Shown here: piece by piece, positions 60,072 through 64,000 of the stretch
Layout: each line of letters begins with the position of its first letter
Position numbering within the stretch: the stretch's first letter is position 1
From: Caenorhabditis elegans
Lineage: Eukaryota > Nematoda > Chromadorea > Rhabditida > Rhabditidae
Assembly: GCF_000002985.6 (NCBI RefSeq)
Contig: NC_003279.8
Coordinates: forward strand, 9,424,001-9,488,000
Length of the DNA stretch: 64,000 nucleotides
Direction of reading: 5' to 3'
Position numbers and translations under genes: made by a program
Notes under the pieces: generated by a model
Seen by the model: the letters and a program-made list of their open reading frames with translations, nothing else
Databases searched by the model: none
Told to the model about the DNA's origin: nothing

Positions 60072-62540
60072 AATACGGACGAATCTCTGAAGAAGTTTCA
60101 GGAGCCAAAATGGTCAATTCGAATATTTATTTTTATAGCTCTTTTAATTTCTTTTTCAATTTTACTAACAGTTTCCTACAAATCAATGATGGTAAGTAAA
60201 ATAAATAAATAAAACTTGGAAAAATCAGAACTTTTCGATATTTTCCAAAATAAACTTCACTAAAACGTAGGCTGAAAATCAGAAAAAATATCTGAAAAAT
60301 AATAAAAAATTTTGAAATTAAAGTTCTTGTGTCCACCAATTAGCAATGTTAGCCACGCCCCGCGAACCACTGATTGACCGATTTCTTTCTCATAATTTCA
60401 TAAATTTCAGATTCCGAACAAATTTATCGTGAGATTATCTGGAAAAGAGCGCGCTCCTCTGAAGCATATAACAAGAAGCATCACGAAATTCGCAGATTAT
60501 TATTTTACAGAGTATGCAAAACCTACTTATGTTTTGAAATTAAAAAAAAAACTATTCAGATCTGAAAGTCGATATTTAAATTGTGCTAGACTAATCGACG
60601 GAGATGTGGAGTCCATTGACACATATGTTAATAATGGAAGAATGAAGTTAGATGAAGAGAAATTATTTCAACTTTCAATGGATTGTGATTCAATTCAAAA
60701 TCGTATTTTTCGAGATATGCCTCCATTTGAAAAATTGAAAAGACCTATTGCATTTGTTCGAAATATCTATGGAATATATGAATTACAAGAGGTTTTTCTA
60801 TCCATTTCATATCACCCGGATAACTATTTCTGTTATGCAATGGATTCAAAAAGTAGTGAAAAATTGAAGAAATCTATGAGAATAATGGCTGATTGCTTTG
60901 AAAATGTGATTGTGTTGGATAAAGAATATGATATGGATAGAGCTGGTCATAAACAAGATGCTGCACATTTTGATTGTTTAAAACAAATTCTTGATGAACA
61001 TTGGAGTCATGCCATTACATTACAGGTAAAAAAATATTTTCTTGAAATTCTGAATTGTTCTTCTTTTCAGTTTTCTTTCTTTAAAAATATTATTTTCAGA
61101 ACTTCGACTTGATAATCAAATCTCCTAAACAACTATCTGATCTCAGTGAAATTCTAAATTACACCAGTATCATGGGTTTTGACTATGGATTTACAAGTAG
61201 ATATCGAACATTTGAAGATTGGACTCCAGCTGGAATGAAACTTTTCAAAAATGGTTTTCCTTTTTTCATGTGGGCTTATAATTTTGATAGACTACATTTA
61301 TTCATATAGAGAATAGTACAAAATAGAGATGAGAAAACATTTCCTAAAAGTACCAAAACTTCTTTGAGCCGACTGAATTATTTCTTAAAAATAAAAAAAT
61401 AAATTTTAAAAAACCATTCCAAAGGCTGATGCCGCCTAGACTTTTATGCTTTTTTTCTTTTTGCACATTACTTAAATTTTAGGATTTATAGTGCAAAACG
61501 TCTTTAATTAAACCAGTCTCACAAAAAGTACAAAATATTTTCTAATCGAACAGCACGAACAGGTTTGCGTCTTTAAGGTCCTGTAGACTTGAGATGCTAC
61601 AGTACTCCTTGCTTGGAGGCCTTTGAGACGAGGTGCCGCATTCTTATATCGAAAAATTACATGACAGAGTAACATAATTTTATTTTCAGAACAAAGTGTA
61701 CCTCTGGAAATACTCCACAAAAAACTAAAAATTCGAAAAAGTTTAAACGAAGTAATCCTTTCGAAGGTATTTGTCAAGTCTTTATTTGATAAAGTGAATC
61801 TGCAAAATGTAATCAAAAGATTTGATGATAGAACGGTAATGTTCTACTCTTGAAAACGAGAATAATATTCAATTTCAGCTTTTTGGGGTTGACGAAATGA
61901 TGGTTATGACACTTTTTGAAAACTATTTGGGATTAGATGGGCAAATGGAATCTAATTGTACCGTGGCAAAGGAAGATATATTAACACGGTTTGTATAGGA
62001 TAGGCATGCCTTCATTTGTTTGTGCCTGCCTACCTCATGTCTGCATGTCACCTATTTTTTTGCTCTTTATTTGACTCTCTTGAAAATTCTAATGATAATA
62101 ATTTCCAAGTGTACCAAGTGCAGAATCAGGCTCGTGTAGGTCACCTTGAAGGCAGGCTTACATTGCAAATAGAAAACTGAAAATTACAGTCAAACTCATT
62201 GGCATCTTGAACAATCCGACGGACTATATCAAGATTGTAAATCCAAGTGGTTAAGGCATTCAATATGTGTAATTGGAGTCGAATTTCTACAAGAACTTTC
62301 AAAAAGTCCGATGGTTATTGGTGATTTTTGAACATTCATGTTTATAAATAAATTGATTTTTCAGCAAACAAAGTGACCGCCAACTTCGATTTTGGAACGA
62401 TAATTTGCGTTCGTGAAATGATAAAAACCAATAAAACAGGAAATAATCCAGATTCTCAATGGCTTTCCTACTTTCCACAGTTTCGTGAGATGTTGTTGAA
62501 AGCTAATGGAACTTATTACAAGAATAGTTTTCAATGTTGA
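60072..62540 (+). CDS. Core-2/I-branching-type glycosyltransferase (GT14 family), first exon unresolved
   Basis: Exons 60072-60191, 60411-61025, 61100-61253, 61690-61835, 61879-61988, 62190-62320, 62365-62540 join in frame to 483 residues plus an unseen start. Type II Golgi enzymes of this family add branching N-acetylglucosamine (or related sugars) to glycans; the worm family is large. Seen: short cytoplasmic part, membrane anchor at about 14-36 (WSIRIFIFIALLISFSILLTV), stem, then catalytic-domain motifs in order: FVRNIYGIYELQEVFL, YHPDNYFCYAMDS, QDAAHFDCLKQIL, NFDLIIKSPKQLSDL, NYTSIMGFDYGF, DWTPAGMKLFKN, GVDEMMVMTLFENYLGLDG, and a final Cys-rich part (SICVIG, IICVRE, FQC). Three donors are atypical (GTTTTC, GTTTGT, GTGATT) but keep frame and similarity. 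Convergent with stl-1. Confidence 0.85.
61561..61625. repeat. Short copy of the TACTGTA repeat family in a glycosyltransferase intron
   Basis: TTTGCGTCTTTAAGGTCCTG followed after a short loop by CTACAGTACTCCTTGCTTGG; imperfect hairpin matching the cores at 13345 and 15317. Confidence 0.45.
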
Positions 62541-62815
62541 TCAAGTTTTTTAAAGAAAATTTTGTTTATTATTTTCAAATTTTTCACTAAACAGTTTTCC
62601 TCTGAAAATCATGTTATCTGCATTTTAAATTGAATTCAAATGAAAATTCAACTAATTCATCTGCTGAAAATTTAGAATAACGAACAATCAAGAGATTTTT
62701 GAAAAGATGATGTAAAATTACATTCAAATACCAGTAAACCAAAATTTAGAAACAGGGAAATATGAAAATGGAGAAACGGAAACTACGCTTGCACATAAAC
62801 TCAAACAAAACATTT
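62541..62815. other. Convergent 3' spacer between the glycosyltransferase and stl-1
   Basis: 275 bp, AT-rich, presumably both 3' UTRs; no canonical AATAAA identified for either gene. Confidence 0.45.
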
Positions 62816-64000
62816 TCACTTTTTCTTATTGCTCAATGAGTCGTAAACAGCAAGTGCTTGAGAAACCATACTTCCTGGATCACTGAGATTTGCCGGAAGA
62901 ACAACAGTATTTGATTCCTTGGCAAGATTTCCAAAAGCTCCAACATATTGCTCTGCAACGGTCAATCCAGCAGCATTTGCACCTCCATCTTTCTCAAGAG
63001 CCAATGCAATACGTTCAATAGCTTTGGCACGAGATTCGGCTTTAAGGATTACTGCTTCTGCTTCTCCCTTTGCTACATTGATACGTTCGGCTTGAACAGC
63101 CTCAGACGCCAAAATAGCTGATTTCTTGTCTCCTTCGGCCCTGGAAATGTTTAAATTTAGAATATTTTTACAACTCTCACGATGTTACTGAATGAAATGT
63201 GTAATTGGAAAAATATTATACCTATTAATGGCAGCTTCTCTGATTCCTTCTGATTCCAAAATCGCGGCTCTTTTCTTTCTCTCAGCTTCAACTTGCATTT
63301 GCATAGCTTCTTGAATTTTTGATGGCATCTGCATATCTCTGATTTCGTATCGCATACATTGAATTCCCCAAGGTGCTGATGCTTTGTTGATTGCAAATAC
63401 AATATTTTCATTGAGCAATTCCCTCTCCTTGAATACTGTATCCAAATTGATTTTTCCAACTTCACTTCTCATCGTTGTCTGCGCTAATTGAGTTACTGCG
63501 AATTCTGGGTCATCGACTCCGTACGATGCCTGCAATTTACAAAGAAGTGTTATTTTTCAATTACAGGCGAATCAAAAAACAGGCGTCACATGCCTTGTAG
63601 GGATCGAAAACACGCAAATAAAGAACTCCGTCGAGCCTGAGTTGTACATTGTCAATTGTAATGGCTCCTTGCTCAGGAATCTCAATTGCAATTTCACGAA
63701 GATTTTGAACGAATTTGATTTTATCAATGATAGGCAATAAGAAGTTGAGTCCCTGAAAAAGTTGGTTTATTAATTACCTTTTAGGAAATGTTACCGGTTC
63801 AAGAATCTTGTAGAACTTTCCCATTCTTTCTACAACCCACGCTTCTTGCTGTGGAACAAAATTGATGACAGTATTATGTGCAGCATGGGCCTGTCGTGAT
63901 GATGTCACAGCTAATGGGAGCGTTGAACTTCTAAATAATATAATTGCCCCCCTCACAATAATTTAATTTATCGGCCTACCTTAGAAGAGCTGACGAATTC
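62816..64000 (-). CDS. stl-1: STL-1, mitochondrial stomatin-like protein 2 (5' end outside window)
   Basis: Minus-strand exons 64000-63980 (partial), 63930-63795, 63752-63594, 63529-63222, 63140-62816 give 316 residues without the start. SLP-2 proteins sit on the inner mitochondrial membrane and organise cardiolipin/prohibitin domains. The N-terminal part is a presequence (LLRSSTLPLAVTSSRQAHA). The SPFH/band 7 domain follows: NFVPQQEAWVVERMGKFY, LNFLLPIIDKI, DGVLYLRVFDPYKASYGVDD, LAQTTMRSEVGKI, GIQCMRYEIRDMQMP. Then the coiled coil (MQVEAERKKRAAILESEG ... GEAEAVILKAE) and the SLP-2 C-terminus LTVAEQYVGAFGNLAKESNT. The intron between 63594 and 63529 appears to use a GC donor (AAG|GCATGT). Similarity to human STOML2 is strong. 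Confidence 0.93.

Noticed and set aside
1-64000. tRNA, rRNA, CRISPR arrays or prokaryotic operons
   Set aside because: I saw no tRNA cloverleaf with A and B boxes, no rRNA words and no spaced direct-repeat array; small RNAs (miRNA, snoRNA) cannot be excluded by eye.

Overview
The window is nuclear DNA of a Caenorhabditis nematode, almost certainly C. elegans chromosome I. Genes are split by short AT-rich introns with strong T-rich acceptors (consensus TTTCAG), the DNA is about two-thirds AT, and several proteins are worm genes I recognise: mec-8 (312 aa), adjacent skr-2 (174 aa) and skr-1 (176 aa), nkb-1 (320 aa), calm-1 and stl-1. There are no bacterial features (operons with RBS, CRISPR, IS). 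Exons were assembled by eye from splice sites, reading-frame continuity and protein similarity; summed exon lengths are divisible by three for every gene called complete.

Layout. 1-8.7 kb: a 5' fragment of a minus-strand gene, a 5.7-kb non-coding stretch with three perfect CRE palindromes, the last two exons of a YL1/Vps72 gene (chromatin), and nkb-1 (Na+/K+-ATPase beta subunit). 11.4-16.8 kb: an acidic coiled-coil protein gene with repeat-laden introns, convergent with mec-8 (minus, 18.0-20.2 kb; RNA-binding splicing regulator). 20.2-33.9 kb: a gene-free stretch containing a large palindromic DNA transposon with a LINE fragment inserted in one arm. 33.9-36.5 kb: two tandem paralogues with a divergent MSP-like domain and charged tails that both end in CaaX prenylation boxes. 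40.9-44.9 kb: a two-pore potassium channel (TWK). 45.7-48.3 kb: the skr-2/skr-1 tandem pair (Skp1, SCF ubiquitin ligase). 48.7-50.8 kb: calm-1 (minus; CIB/calmyrin EF-hand protein). 52.6-55.1 kb: three small saposin-like secreted proteins, two plus and one minus. 55.3-56.6 kb: an unrecognised secreted protein (minus). 57.6-59.5 kb: two small membrane proteins of unknown function. 60.1-62.5 kb: a Core-2/I-branching-type glycosyltransferase (GT14). 62.8-64.0 kb: stl-1 (minus; mitochondrial stomatin-like 2), cut off by the window end.

The genes are mostly unrelated housekeeping or signalling genes and do not form one pathway. The locally coherent units are gene duplications: skr-1/skr-2, the MSP-like pair and the saposin cluster. 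Mobile-element remnants are plentiful: several inverted-repeat MITEs, one with a perfect 8-bp hAT-type target duplication, a nested LINE insertion, and a short interstitial array of the worm telomere repeat TTAGGC.
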